Source of the DNA: Fremontodendron californicum
Taxonomy: Eukaryota > Streptophyta > Magnoliopsida > Malvales > Malvaceae
DNA length: 64,000 bases
Assembly (NCBI GenBank): GCA_030761205.1
Contig: JAULJL010000010.1
Location: 13,549,241 to 13,613,240 of the forward strand
Reading direction: 5' to 3'
Positions 35,419 through 48,490 of the stretch are shown one piece after another; positions within the stretch are counted from its first letter, which is position 1; the number at the start of each line of letters is the position of its first letter. The notes under the pieces were generated by a model, which had not been told where the DNA came from, did no database searches, and was given only the letters and a program-made list of their open reading frames with translations. The translations under genes and the position numbers were made by a program.

Positions 35419-38121
35419 AGCTGTCGCAACCTAAAAAATAATAACGACGAGTCTCATCGCAAGACTTTATTATTCGTTAGGCGTGACATTTAAAAAAAAA
35501 AATCGAGGAAAAGTCGACTTAATTCCTCTAGAAAAATTAAGGTTTTGAAAATGACCTTAAAAAAGACATGAAGTCGCCACCAATCTTTTTTAGCTAGGTG
35601 TGATCGGCCACCTATTAAAACCGGTTTTATAAATATTTTAAAAATTAATTAAAACATTTTAAAAACCAATTTCAAGTCTGCGTTTTAAAACCAGAGAAAT
35701 CAAAGAAGCGGGTTCGGGAGTCGGTTACGTGCGGGGAAGGATTAGCACCCCCACAACGCCCGTATAAATCGGTACCTTATTAATCGTGTATTATCTCAAG
35801 TCTCGGTAAAGATTGGTTTTAAATTTAGTATTTCAAGTTAATCCCCAATTTAAAGAAAAATACTTCAATTTTTATTTAAAAATGATTCGGAATTTATAAA
35901 TTCAAAATTTTCCTATATTCCCCAACAAACGTGGCAAAATATAGAAATTTTTATTAGTTTTGAAAAACTTTCCGAATCATTCTCTTTTTTTTTTGAAAGA
36001 AAGATATTCCTTTATTAATGATAATTGATGATATTCCCTCCAGCAAACCCGGTAGAGAACTCATGAATTATTTTAACTCGGGAATATCTTTATTTTCTAT
36101 TGAAAAATCATTATCCTTTTGAAAACATTTTAAAAGATATGAATATGTATATGCATGACATAAATAAAATGACATAGCAAAATCTAAATAATATAATGCA
36201 ACCTAAAGGACATGGCAAACATGAATGATATGGCATATAATTTAAATGACATGGAATAAAATAATGCTATCATATAATATGAATGAAAATAAAAATGCAA
36301 TGCATGAAATGTATTTTTTCCTTTAATTAAGGAAATCCGTATATCTAAAAAGATATCCGGCTACCTTAGGAAAATATGTCAAATTAAATATTCTAAAACC
36401 AAAATACTTTGTGATTGTTTGAAAACAATTTTGAAAAGCTTGAATTAACAATAAAAACTGGGCTAAAAAGTTTTAAATGGCTCTAATTTCCTAAGTTTAA
36501 AAAATCCGGACTTGACTACCCTTTGCCCGGGACTTGAAAAACCATTTTTAGAGTTTAAAAGGCTTAGAAATCACCCTAAGTCAGTATCTAACCCTCCTAA
36601 TCAGCCCACTCTGAGTAGAATAACCAAAACAGAAAATTGGTTTTTCTTTAAATTCAATTCTGACTCCATTGTCCAGTTTTAATCCACGATTTTTTACCCT
36701 ATTTTTAAAAATTCCAAAATTTCTGAAAAAATTACTGGAGACTCAGGACATGTAAAACTACACGAGAAAAAATCGGCTTAATTGTTTGATCAAAGATGAA
36801 TTCCCAAAAAAACCAGAGATGTACGAGTTTTTGGAGGAGAAAAAACTGCTTCGTTTTTATTTAAAATCAATTCTGACTTCACTGTCCAGTTTTAATCCAC
36901 GATTTTTTATCCTATTTTAAAAAATTCCAAAAATTCTGAAAACAATACTGGAGACTCAGGACATGTAAAACTACACGAGGAAAAATTTTCTTAATTTTCT
37001 GATCAAAGATGAATTCCCAGAAAAATCAGAGATATACGCATTTTTTGAAAAAAACTGAAAAAAACTGCTTTGCCAACACATTTTTTTTTGTCCTTGATAA
37101 AATCATTTAAAAATCAAAATAAAAATATTTGAAACTCATAAAATGACTTGAAAGCAGTAGCTAGGACTTTTTGAAAGTTAGATAAAAATTGGCTAAGTAA
37201 AAAAAATCACAAAGGTAGAATAATCAATTTGACAAACTTAATTTTCCACAAGTGTGCTCAAGAGAGCATGACCTTGAACCATTAATTGGCTCAAGTCATT
37301 ATTCAAGTGGCATGAACATGAAATGCATGAAACAATGCAGCAAACATAATGCATGAAATGCATGGATCTAAACCTAAATGTAAGGAAAATGCATGACACA
37401 AATAATATGGCCTAGACCTAACATGAACTTGCATGACATTTAATGTAACCTAGACCTAAGACATGCATGGCATTTTCACAAACACAAGGCATGCTTACTT
37501 CAAAAATCCAACCAAATATCATGCAAATGCAAAAACCTAACAACTAGCATGACAAAAATACAACACACAATGCAAAACACATGGAGTAGCCAAATGGCCC
37601 CAAGCTTCAACAAGCATGGCATTTTCACAAACACTTGGTATGCTAGCATGAAAAACTAAGTCATAACACAAAAATCACACAAGCATTTTCACAAACACCT
37701 AATATACCAAATCTAAAACATGCTTACTAAGATATAAAACAAGAATCGTGCAAAGAATCACACAAGCATTTTCACAAACACTTAATATGCTAACTCTAAA
37801 ACATGCTCAAATTTAAACAACATGAAAACAGAAAATTAAAAATGTAAAAACATGATATCTAAGACATAAATGGCAACAAACAAAGCAACCAAATTAAATA
37901 TAACTTAAGAACATGAAATAACATAATATTTAAAACATCAAAAATGAAGAAAATAGCATAAACAATATGGTAAAATGAATCAAAAATAACAACTTAAAAT
38001 AAATAATGTAGGACATTTGGCCATGGTGAGTTTATTGTAAAAACAAAATGTAAGAAAAATATACTTAAGAAAGGAAATGAAGGAAGAACAAGAAACATTA
38101 TTTTAAAATGAAAACTCACCA

Positions 38122-38453
38122 AGTAGCTTTTGAACGGATTAAGCTATAAACCCTCAGAGTAGCTTTTGAACGGATTAAGCTACAAACCCTCAGAGTAGCT
38201 TTTGAACGGATTAAGCTACAAACCCTCTCACAAGTAGCTTTTGAACGGATTAAGCTATAAACCCTCAGAGTAGCTTTTGAACGGATTAAGCTACAAACCC
38301 TCAGAGTAGCTTTTGAACGGATTAAGCTACAAACCCTCTCACAAGTAGCTTTTGAACGGATTAAGCTATAAACCCTCAGAGTAGCTTTTGAACGGATTAA
38401 GCTACAAACCCTCAAAGTAGCTTTTGAACGGATTAAGCTACAAACCCTCTCAA
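38122..38453 (-). repeat. 36/41 bp tandem array in E3 5' LTR
   Basis: Nine units as in the 3' LTR; the long 41 bp spacers fall after units 3 and 6 here but after 3 and 7 there, so the array has rearranged since insertion or during copying. Confidence 0.92.
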
Positions 38454-38552
38454 CAAAAACACTATGACTCACCACCCGGATAATCCTAATACAGGTGTAT
38501 AGACTATCTCATAAGGGGTAGTGGGTCATCTCAACCAAAGGCCAAGACTCCT

Positions 38553-38560
38553 TATTTATA
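38553..38560 (-). promoter_or_regulatory. TATA box, E3 5' LTR
   Basis: TATAAATA on the minus strand; the likely promoter of E3. Confidence 0.6.
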
Positions 38561-39874
38561 AGGTGAGCACCTCCTTGGCTTGACATTACAAAGGGATGTG
38601 GGATTGGGACTTAGGCTCAAAAATGAAAATCTCTAACTTAACTCTTGATTTTTAATCACTTGATTGAAAAAATCCTAAGCTTCCTCCTTCCTTTGGGCTT
38701 GGGCAGGCCAGCACTTCTCTTTTCCAGCCCAGCTCTGATTTTTGAAAGGCCCAAAGAAGCCCTTTTCGATTGCTTGGGTGAAACGACCATTTTGCCCCCC
38801 GGATGCAAAATAAATATCAAACGGGCTCCAAATTCAATTTTTATTTTTTTAATACTTCCAAAATAATAAAATATTGAGTTCTGGAAGTTTTCAAAATTAT
38901 CCGAGTCCGTTCGCTATTTATTTGGATTTTTTCTTCCCAAAATGTCCTTTTATGCCCCTACTTTTTACCATTTTTTTAAACGAGCTCCAAATCAAGATTT
39001 TTCTTCACCAATCTCTTCAAAATAATTAAAAAGTGTGATCTGGAAGTTTTCATAATTTTTGGAGCTCATTTGGTATTTTTTCAGGATTTATCGGCTTGAA
39101 TTACTGCATAGGAGGCCCGGGATTTGGCCATTTTGCAAACGAACTCGGAATCAAGATTTTCTTTCGCCAATCTCTTCCAAATAATTTAAAAATGAGATTT
39201 GCAAAATTTCAGAATTTTTGGAGTCCATTTGCTATTTTTCCGGGATTTTCCTTTTTGAATTACTACATAAGAAACCCGGGATTTGGCCATTTTGCAAACG
39301 AACTCCGAATCAAGATTTTCTTTTACCAATCTCTTTCAAATGATTTAAGAATGAGATTGACAAATTTTTCAGAATTTTCGGAGTCCATTTGCTATTTTTC
39401 CCAAATTTTTCCAATTTTGCCCTTTAACCTCCGAAACCCGGTTTTGCTCAAAACAAGTCCGATTTTCAGATTTTCTTCAATCTGAGCCTTGGGCCATCCT
39501 TTTTAATCATTCCTTATCCATTGGGGGCTTTGGTCTTACCAAGTCGGGCCATTTCTGTGATTCTTCCCGATTTCACCGAAATCCACTAAAACCCTAATTC
39601 TCGGTTTTCTCTCGGATTGACTTTTCTCTCGGTTTTTCTTGCAAGTGACTTCTCCATTACCCGTAGTCAGTGCTTATCTTTCATTTGGAACCTTCAATTT
39701 CGACGAGTTTGATCGTTTAAGCACTTTTCCCCAAATTTCTCGGATTAGGGTTTCTTTTCTACTGAATCTCCAAATCCCAACTTCCGAAGTCCACATCTTT
39801 CAATGTAGACCTCGGATTATCAAAATTCTTTCTCCATTTTTCAATTGAACTTAAAATCTTGATTTTGAAAGTGG

Positions 39875-39957
39875 TTGACTTTTTCAGTAGTTGAGTTTCT
39901 AGGGTTGACTTTTTCGGGTTTGACTTTTTCGGGGTTGACCTTTTTTTTAAGTTTGAC
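39875..39957 (-). promoter_or_regulatory. W-box cluster, E3 5' LTR
   Basis: TTGAC cores at 39875, 39905, 39920, 39935 and 39953, plus a decayed one at 39891. Confidence 0.55.
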
Positions 39958-40097
39958 TTTTTGTGCTCGCCCTCTTAAACTAAGTCTCGGAGTACCACTT
40001 GCAGGATGAAAACAGTCTTTTTATACTCGGAAACATCAATATGGGAGGAAAACATACCTGTTTAGTGGTCCGGACAAAATTAGGTGTCTACAAGGAG

Positions 40098-40921
40098 TAT
40101 GGGGAGGTGTGAGTTATATGCCACTGCTGGTGCTAAGGCAATTGAAATCTCGTCAGTTCACTCCTACGACCCTCAATCTTAGTGAGTTAGAATTTTCCTA
40201 TGGAGAGGACGGGTACTCGGGAAAGGTGCGCACGATTGTAGTGGCGTGGAAAAAAACTTATCGGGTAGAGATAGCCCGATATGCCGATATTATCACACCT
40301 GACTACATGGTATGGAGAGATAGGAGGATTAATGATAGACTATTGGCACCCGATGGGAGGATTGTCTCATTAATGGATCTACAAATGGAAGAGGTGCCAT
40401 CGGATTTAGAAATTGCAAGGTCAGAATTTGGAAAAGAAAAAGCACAGATGAGCAAAGAGTTTGCCCGACTTCATGAAGAGATCGATGACATGAGGAATAG
40501 AGAATCAGTTCAGGAAAGAGAAGTGGAAAAAGTCATGGGAGAAAGGGACACTGTCAAGGGCGATCTCAAGGAATTACACTTGGAAAATAAAAGGTTTTGT
40601 TTTGAGCTAAAATTTGAAGGGACCATCAAGACTTCTGGGGCATGGGAGAAAGAAGTCGAAAACCTCAAAAAAAAGAACGACTACTAGAAAGAAATAGTGA
40701 AGCAGGAAGAAGCCCGAGCCGACAGACTTGAGCAAGAGAAACAAGCTAGGGAAAGCTCACACACTGCTGTTTCTGCTGAGCTAGCGAGATGCCAATTGGA
40801 GAATGAAAGATTACGGGCCAGATTGAAAGGCAAGGCAATCCAAATGGGGACTGTAAAGAAAAGTCCAAGATCCGAGGGGGTTACTTTAGGACCAGCACTT
40901 TGTAACGACACATTGAAATAG
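40098..40921 (+). pseudogene. E2 ORF1, second part with coiled coil
   Basis: Continues the ORF1 frame cut at 22372. The first third has FTPTTLNLSELEFSYGE and VVAWKKTYRVEIARY, the end of the DUF7745-type domain as I know it from plant retroelements. From about 40400 to 40850 the sequence is a long heptad-like coiled coil rich in E, K and R. TAG at 40687-40689 breaks it after NDY; the frame continues to 40921. This suggests an oligomeric or scaffold protein, but its role is unknown. Confidence 0.7.
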
Positions 40922-41340
40922 ATAGGCAAATTATTGGATTGTCTTAGGTAATGGTCTTGCTATTTTATCCTTGATGTATTTAATTCCAGAAATCAATGAA
41001 AGATCGTTCGGTTGAAATTATCCTGGGGCCAATACTTTCAAATTCATTCATACCTTTATTTGTATTTATAATCATTCATTTATTCTTTCCTTTATATATT
41101 TACTCATTCATTCATACATTTATTCATATTTATGATCATTCATTCATTTATATTTCTTCATTCATATTCATGTACTTAGTCATTCATTTATTCATTTTAT
41201 TTATTCACCCATTCACATTTAGTCATTCATTCATAATAAAACATAAAGAATGTGTCAATAAATTCTAATCCATGATTTTTTAAAATTAAAGGTAAAATTG
41301 GGCACACTCCGAAAGAACCAGATTTTCGACACCGTTATAA
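40922..41340 (+). other. E2 ORF1-gag spacer with ATTC-rich simple repeat
   Basis: No gene. 41040-41240 is a loose run of ATTCATTCATTT-type units. It could include an intron, but I see no firm splice pair. Confidence 0.6.
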
Positions 41341-42879
41341 TACAAGATATCAAGCCAGAATTATGGAGAATGACCATATTGCCCGTATTGAAAGGATGGA
41401 AATAGCTCAGAGGGAACTGCAAGAGCAACTGGCTAAATCTCAGGAAGAGTCAAGAGAGCAAATGGCTAAACTTATGGAAATGATGAATGCCATGCTTAGA
41501 CAGAAAGGACTGGGTGAGAATTTAGTTACAGGAAAAGGGGTGGTGAATCAAGAGGGTCGACCTGAAGTTGTGCAGCTGAATGGCCAAACATCCCAGAATG
41601 CTGAAAATGAGCTTCCAACAGAGGCAACGTCCTTTGTTTATATTCAACCAATGGCAGAGGCACAGAATTATGCTCCCGAAAAGGTTAACATAGGGGTTGA
41701 CCCAACTGATCTTGTTGATGTTTCGGATTTTGAAGAGCTTGCTGAGAAGGAGAAAACAAAGTTGGCTGAACTAAAGAAGATTGAATCTGCAAAATCTCAG
41801 AAAAAATATCAGTTGTTGGAAGAGAGGCTAAGGGCGGTAGAGGGTGCAGAATTGTTTGGCAGTCTGGATGACAAGGAGATGAGTCTGGTATATTGCCTGG
41901 TAATTCCTCTTAAGTTCAAAGTGCCAGATTTTGAGAAGTATAATGGGACCACCAACCCATCAGCACATTAAACTATGTACTATCGGAAAATGACAGGGCA
42001 TGACGAGGATGAAAAGCTACTAATTCATTGCTTTCAAGATAGCCTAACAGGTTCTGCAACCCGGTGGTACAATCAATTAACCCGTACTAAGATCCGCTCC
42101 TAGATGAATTTGGCTAGGGCTTTTATGGAACATTACAAACATGTGATGGATATGGTGCTTGACCGTCTTACTTTGCAGAACATGTAGAAAAAAGCTACTA
42201 ATAGCTTTAAGGAGTAATTTCAAAGGTGGAGAGACTTGGCCACTCAGGTGCAACCCCCTCTGACCAGCAAAGAAACTACGGTGCTTTTCATCAACTCTTT
42301 AAAGGCACCGTACTATGAAAAATTGGTGCGGAGTGCCACTAAAGATTTTGCGGATATGGTTATATCCGAAGAAATGGTAGAAACCGCCATTAAGAGTGGC
42401 AAGATGGAAGGTGGAGAATCTTCAACTCCAAAGAAAGCAATCCCTACTAAAAAGAAAGAAGGGGAAACTAATGCAGTTAGCTATAACCATTATCCCTATA
42501 CACCTCCTAGACCCTATACATCTCCTACACCCTATACACCTCCTGCACCTTATACACCTTATCCGGTGTACAATCCTTACTACATTGTCGTGAACCATCT
42601 TACCCAAAATCTTTTTCCTTACACAACCATACCATAATAGCCATACCCAACTGGCATATCCCCACAAATAACCTTTCCCTAAAACACCATTCTGAATACC
42701 CAGGGTATCATTCGCAATGACCAAAGATCACCAAGGAATAATCAAAAGCCTCAATTTGGTCCTATTCCTACAACTTATGGTGAATTATACCCCAAATTGT
42801 TGCAGGGACAGCTTATTGCACCCATATACCTCCAACCCTTGAAACCACCATACCCCAAATGGTATAACGCAAATGCTAA
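41341..42879 (+). pseudogene. gag: E2 gag, single frame with several stops, split by E4
   Basis: Starts near MENDHIARIERMEIAQ (41363) with a charged coiled coil, then FVYIQPMAEAQNY, the gag capsid domain (FKVPDFEKYNGTTNP at 41925) and a Pro/Tyr-rich part ending in the TAA TAG pair (42635-42640) shared with E1. In-frame stops at 41969, 42102, 42186 and 42213 fall inside the capsid domain. No frameshift separates the parts: the same frame runs from 41363 to 42879 and on into 62818. Closest relative in the window is E1 gag. Confidence 0.85.
42875..42879 (+). repeat. Target site duplication of E4, left copy
   Basis: GCTAA, repeated at 62813-62817. Confidence 0.93.
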
Positions 42880-44379
42880 TGATAACTCGTATAATTATAT
42901 AGTTTTTAGTTATGTTTTATTATTGTTTTGTGTCAAATACGAGTTATTATTGTTTAGTCTAATTGTGTTTATGATCTTTTATATTTTTTATGTAATTTGG
43001 TGTTTTTCACAAGTTTCTTTGAGTGATTTCAGATTACTAGAATTAAGGGCAAATCCAGTTCAGTTCCAGTTCCGACACCTTTTGCCATATCAGCTATATC
43101 TCGAGTTTCACTGAAGCAATAAGGCTGAACTTTGTATCCCTGCAAAGCTAAGAGGCATATCTATCTTTTTCATGTTTTACACTTCTTGAAACGGAGTCGT
43201 TTTCCCTAGCGAAATCGACCATCAAGTTGGCTGATGTGCAATGACGTCTGTTCTGCACCGTTTTGGTATTTTGACCATATCTTCCGATCCACGTGCGCAA
43301 ATGATCTGATTCCAACGGCTATGGATCCGTAACTGATAGGGGTATATTTTTCTAGAAGACTATTTTATCAGATCGAGCCTCCAACATTGACAAAATCGAC
43401 CATCAAGCTGGCTGATCAGAATTGTCATACAACATGATGAAAATTGTTAGAAAAATGCACCCACCTATTATACCTACCTTTGAAATTTATAAAGCTTGTC
43501 TCTTGTCATTTAGCTCTCCAAAATGTGTATAAATAGAGGGCCTTGGATGAGTATTAGGATACATTATACATTGGTAGGATATTAGCCATTGTAATAAAAT
43601 TCTCTAAGTTTTCTTTTTCTTTTTCTTTCCTTTCTCTAGTTTTCTTTTTCTTTATTTACTTATGCTTCTTACATTTCTTTTCATTTTTAGTATGTGTTGC
43701 TAATCATATTGTTGAGGTGATGAGGTGAAGCTCTTGGTAAATGCTAAGGTTAGTCTCTTAAACATGAGCTAAAATGAATCATCATTTATAAACACTAGTA
43801 TAGATAATATTTTCTTTTGGTTTAAAATCATACTTACAAAGTAGGGATCTTGATTCATTATTGACAAGGAAAATGGCACAGTAAATGCTTGGTTTCATAA
43901 CCTTGATTTGTTGTAGACATATACCTTGGCATAAGGAATGCTTGGACTCTTTTTATGAGTTTTGAGGATACCAAATGAACATAATATCATATGCTATGGA
44001 CGTTGGACAATTTGGACTGAATTGCTAAACCTTCCGATTGGAACCTCCCTTATGTGTGGATTTCAATTGTGTAATAAAACAAGATTAATCTTAGCATAAC
44101 ACCAAGAGTGGATTCTCTAACCTCAACATCTTTTCTTATTGTTTTTTATATTTTGTTTAATTTCTTTTATGTTATTTTGTTTATTTTGTTCTCTAATATA
44201 TTTTTTTATCTTGTTTTGTTGTTGATTCCCTAATATCTTGTTTACTTTCTTTTTCTTATATATTTATAAACTTATACTTACTAATACGCTTCCCTGTGGT
44301 TCGACCTCGGACACCCGAGAATTTATTACTTGAACATAACCTGCACTTGGGTTTACGACTCTTAATTGAGTCACCATCA
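42880..44379 (+). repeat. E4 5' LTR (1500 bp)
   Basis: TG...CA ends, TATA box at 43528, AATAAA at 43593. T-rich CT runs at 43610-43680. Same length as the 3' LTR. Confidence 0.96.
43528..43535 (+). promoter_or_regulatory. TATA box, E4 5' LTR
   Basis: TATAAATA followed by GAGGGCC, the usual plant TATA context. Also at 61961-61968 in the 3' LTR. Likely start of the gag-pol transcript about 30 bp on. Confidence 0.75.
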
Positions 44380-44385
44380 AGTTTT

Positions 44386-44402
44386 TGGCGCCGTTGCCGG
44401 GG
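44386..44402 (+). other. E4 primer binding site (tRNA-Asp)
   Basis: TGGCGCCGTTGCCGGGG is the exact complement of the plant tRNA-Asp 3' end (CCCCGGCAACGGCG plus CCA), six bases from the LTR. Usual for Athila elements. Confidence 0.93.
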
Positions 44403-44444
44403 AAGCAATACTAAGTATATCAGTTTATAAGTATATTTTTTTTT

Positions 44445-44552
44445 ATTGGCTGGTTATACCGCCTAATTTTGTATATATTTATTTTTATTGGCTGGTTATA
44501 CCGCCTAATTTAGTATATTTATTTTGTTTGGCTGGTTATACCGCCTAATTTG
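44445..44552 (+). repeat. E4 leader repeat, three copies
   Basis: GGCTGGTTATACCGCCTAATTT in three copies about 40 bp apart, starting near 44445, 44487 and 44527. E5 has only two. Confidence 0.85.
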
Positions 44553-44569
44553 TATATTAACTTTGTTTT

Positions 44570-47500
44570 ATGCTTGTTTGGCGACGTGATTTTAGATCTC
44601 GTCGTTTAGTTAGATTTTATTGTGAAACTTTTTCAGGTAATCTTTCTAATACAACTCCTACCATGGCTGACAATGAAAGTGTTCATGCTGAAGATGAGAA
44701 CAGACAAGTACGCACCATGCGTGACTACTTGCAACCAACTCGAAGCTCATCACCCTCTTGTTTTATTTTTCCTTTCAATGCAAACAACTTTCGTTTTAAA
44801 CCAGGTATGATAGCTTTGCTTCCAAATTTCCATGGGTTAGAATCGGAAAGTGCTTACTCGTTTCTAAAAGACTTCGAAGATGTATGTGTCACCTTTAATG
44901 ACCAACAATGTACAAATGAAATTGTCAAGCTAAAATTATTTCCTTTTTCTTTAAAAGATAAAGCAAAAATTTGGCTTCATAATTTAAAACCAAGGTCAAT
45001 TGGCACATGGCAAGAATTACAAACTGAGTTTCTAAAGAAATTTTTCCCAGCACATAAAACTACTGCTTTGAAAAGACAGATTCAAAATTTCAATCAAAAT
45101 CAAAATGAAGCATTTTTTCAGTGCTGGGAGCGTTTTAAAGATTTGTTAAGTTCTTGTCCACATCATGGTTTTGAAAAATGGCGTCTTATTAGTTTCTTTT
45201 ATGAAAGTTTAACTCCCGAAACTAAACAATTTGTTGAAACAATGTGTAACGGTGAGTTTCTAGAAAAAGAACCTGAAGAAGCCTTTGACTACCTAGACCA
45301 TTTGGCAGATAACTCTCAAGCCTGGCACACAGATAATTCCTCTGAAAGTTCCAATAGATCTAATCTTGTTTCTAACAGAGGAAAATATCATTTTAGTCAA
45401 GAAGATGAGATAAAAGCTAAAGTAGCTAATTTGGCTAGAAAGATTGAAGCCATGGAACTTAGAGAAGTAAAAGAAGTCAAAACGGTTAAAAATGAAGAAA
45501 GTTGTGGAATTTGTGAAATCATGGGACACCCCACTTCTGAATGTCCAAACATTCCCATTCTTAAAGAAGCGTTGCATGATCAAGTAAATTCCATAAACAC
45601 ATTTAAAAAACCTTTTCCTTCTCCTTACTCTGAAACGTATAACCCTGAATGGAGAAATCATCCCAACTTCAGTTGGCGGAATAATAATCATGTTCAGGTA
45701 CCACAATCTCAAAAGCCGGGCAACACTTTTTCCTATCAACCTTCACGTGTACAAACCTTGGAAGAGACATTGCAAGCATTCATGCAAACACAAGCAAATG
45801 TGAATAGCCGGACTTCACAGGACATCAATGAGATCAAAAACACCTTGTCCACATTGACAGCTTCATTACGCACTCAAGAAAAAGGTAAGTTTCCTGCTCA
45901 ACCTCAGCCTAACCCTTCTACTCAATGTCTTGTTTCTTGCTCCAATGAAACTCAACAGGAAAATGCCAGTTCTATCACAACTCTTCGAAGTGGAAAGGCA
46001 ATTGACAAAAAGATTCCATCAAAAGACCAAGATCCTCTTTCCCCTCCGAAAAGTAATGGTAAGGATGATGGTAAGTCTGAACTTCTTGAAAATTTGGACA
46101 AAGAAAAAGGTATGCATCCTGCTCCTTTTCCTCAATGGTTGCAAACAATAAAGAATTTGAATCAAAATGCAGAAATTTATGAACTTTTCAAACAAGTTAA
46201 GATTAACATTCCTTTATTGGATGCAATCAAACAAGTTCCATCTTATGCTAAATTTTTGAAGGACATGTGCACAGTTAAAAGGAAACATAATGTACAAAAG
46301 AAAGCATTTTTGACGGAAAGTGTGAGCTCAATCATTCAGCACCTTACTCCACCAAAATTCAAAGATCCTGGATGTCCAACAATCTCATGCATCATTGGAA
46401 ACACTAGAATAGAACGTGCATTGCTTGATCTTGGTGCTAGTGTTAATCTTTTGCCTTTTTCTGTTTATCAACAGTTAGGTTTAGGTGAACTCAAGGAAAC
46501 ACCTGTTACACTTCAACTAGCTGATCGTTCTGTAAAAATTCCTCGAGGGATAGTTGAAGATGTTTTGGTTCAAATTGATAATTTTTACTTCCCTGTTGAT
46601 TTTATTGTTTTGGACACACATCCTGTTTCAAATCCAAATGTTCAAATTCCTGTTATATTAGGCCGTCCATTTCTTGCAACTTCTAATGCTCTGATAAATT
46701 GCAGGAATGGTATGTTGAACATTTCTTTTGGAAATATGACTTTAGAATTAAATGTGTTCAACATTTGCAAGCAACCTGGTGATAATTCAGAAGGACATGA
46801 AGTGGATTTCATTGAAGAACTTGTTCATGAACATCTCACCACTACCACATTCCATGATCCTTTAGAAGCTTATTTAATTGAATATGAGTTTGATAATGCT
46901 TCAGAAATTTCACACACTGATTCTTTGTTAAAATCTTTTCAGGATAAGCATTGTTGGAAACAAAAGTTTGAGGAACTACCATCACTTACAAATGTCACTG
47001 TACCATCAACTATTGAACCACCCAAGCTGGAGTTAAAACCATTGCCATCCGAGCTAAAATATTCCTTTTTGGGTGAGAGTGAAACTTTTCCAGTCATAAT
47101 TTCTTCACATCTTGATGAACTACAAGAAGGTAAGTTGTTACAACTTTTGAAGATGCACAAAAATGCATTAGGATGGACCTTAGCTGACATAAAGGGAATA
47201 AGCCCATTAATCTGCACACATAATATTTATTTAGAGGAAAATGCTAAACCCTCTAGACAAATGCAACGAAGGCTTAATCCTAATATGAAAGAAGTAGTGA
47301 GAAATGAAGTCATTAAACTTATAGATAATGGAATCATTTATCCTATCTCTGACAGCAAATGGGTAAGTCCTACTCAAGTCGTACCTAAGAAATCTGGAGT
47401 TACTGTAGTTAAAAATGAAAACAATGAATTAATTCCAGCTAGGACTGTTACTGGTTGGCGCATGTGCATTGACTATAGGAAACTTAACTCAGTGACGAGG

Positions 47501-48490
47501 AAAGATCATTTCCCTTTGCCTTTCATGGATCAAATCTTAGAAAGAGTTGCAGGGCATGAGTTTTATTGTTTTCTAGATGGATATTCTGGGTATAATCAAA
47601 TTGCCATTGCACTTGAGGACCAAGAGAAAACCACTTTTACATGTCCTTTTGGTACTTTTGCATATCGTAGAATGCCATTTGGATTATGTAACGCCCCTGC
47701 CACATTTCAAAGATGCATGCTTAGCATTTTTAGTGACATGATTGAACGTAATCTTGAGATTTTCATGGATGATTTTTCTGTTTCTGGTGATTCATTTGAT
47801 GATTGCTTAGCCAATTTGAAAAATGTATTGATTAGGTGTGAAGAAAAAAATCTTGTTCTTAATTGGGAAAAATGTCATTTCATGGTCACTAAAGGTATTG
47901 TACTAGGTCACATTGTTTCTGCAAAAGGGGTTGAGGTAGACAAGTCAAAACTTGAATTGATTGCTAATCTACCCACACCAAAGACAGTAAAGGACATTAG
48001 GTCATTCTTGGGACATGCAGGTTTTTATAGAAGATTCATAAAAGATTTTAGCACGATATCTAAACCTCTATGTAATCTTTTAATGAAAGACACTGCATTT
48101 GAATGGACTAAAGATTGTGAAGATGCTTTTGAAAAACTCAAAAATATGCTCACTACTGCTCCTATTATGAGATCTCCTGATTGGTCTTTACCATTTGAAA
48201 TAATGTGTGATGCTAGTGACTATGCTGTTGGTGCTGTGTTAGGACAAAGGAAAGATAATAAACCACATGTAATTTACTATGCAAGTAAAACTTTAAATAG
48301 AGCCCAAATGAATTATTCCACTACAGAAAAGGAATTACTTGCAGTTGTTTTTGCATTGGATAAATTCAGATCTTACCTTGTTGGATCATCAATTGTTGTC
48401 TTTAGTGATCATGCAGCTTTAAAATATCTTCTCTCTAAGAAGGATGCAAAACCTAGGTTGCTGAGGTGGATCCTTTTGCTGCAAGAATTT
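44570..48490 (+). CDS. gag-pol: E4 Gag-Pol, first 1307 codons (gag, protease, RT, most of RNase H)
   Basis: One open frame. ATG 44570 is the first in frame; ATG 44663 (MADNESVHAED) may be the true start since gag homology begins just after it. Domains: gag capsid at about residues 110-260 (LKLFPFSLKDKAKIWL); CCHC knuckle CGICEIMGHPTSEC near 320; protease with LLDLGASVNLLP near 620 (DLGA, as in Athila); RT with WRMCIDYRKLN, MPFGLCNAPATFQ and FMDDFSV (FMDD in place of YVDD); RNase H with CDASDYAVGAVLG and TEKELLAVVFALDKFRSYL. The stop at 48491 is created by E5, which inserted after codon TTT. No other lesion seen. Confidence 0.93.
48486..48490 (+). repeat. Target site duplication of E5, left copy
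   Basis: AATTT, repeated at 56367-56371. Confidence 0.93.

Larger units (their letters stand above)
22373..40092 (-). mobile_element. E3: gag-only Ogre-like element (17.7 kb), non-autonomous
   Basis: LTRs at 22373-27024 and 35422-40092 in reverse orientation, flanked by a perfect AGGAG duplication. The tRNA-Arg primer site is at 35401-35418 and the purine tract at 27025-27039, both on the minus strand. The 8.4 kb internal region encodes only gag-like pieces (33954-33005 and a knuckle near 31890); there is no trace of protease, RT, RNase H or integrase. Large parts are repeats and UTR. It would need proteins from a relative to move. Confidence 0.92.
35422..40092 (-). repeat. E3 5' LTR (4.67 kb)
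   Basis: Mate of 22373-27024. It starts TGTCGCAACC and ends TCTACA on the plus strand. It contains nine copies of the 36/41 bp unit (38122-38453) in a slightly different order from the other LTR, a TATA box (38553-38560) and the W-box cluster (39875-39957), where one of six cores is mutated to TTGAG (39891). Confidence 0.93.

Noticed and set aside
41040..41240. ATTC-rich ORF (40996-41268) as a gene
   Set aside because: Simple-sequence repeat between ORF1 and gag of E2; no protein motif.
44386..44402. Matches to tRNA-Asp and tRNA-Arg ends
   Set aside because: Only the 3' tRNA end complement is present; these are primer binding sites, not tRNA genes.
45293..45739. 148-codon antisense ORF within E4 gag, also present in E5 (53527-53973)
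   Set aside because: It lies opposite the real gag frame; its conservation is explained by gag conservation and it has no recognisable domain.
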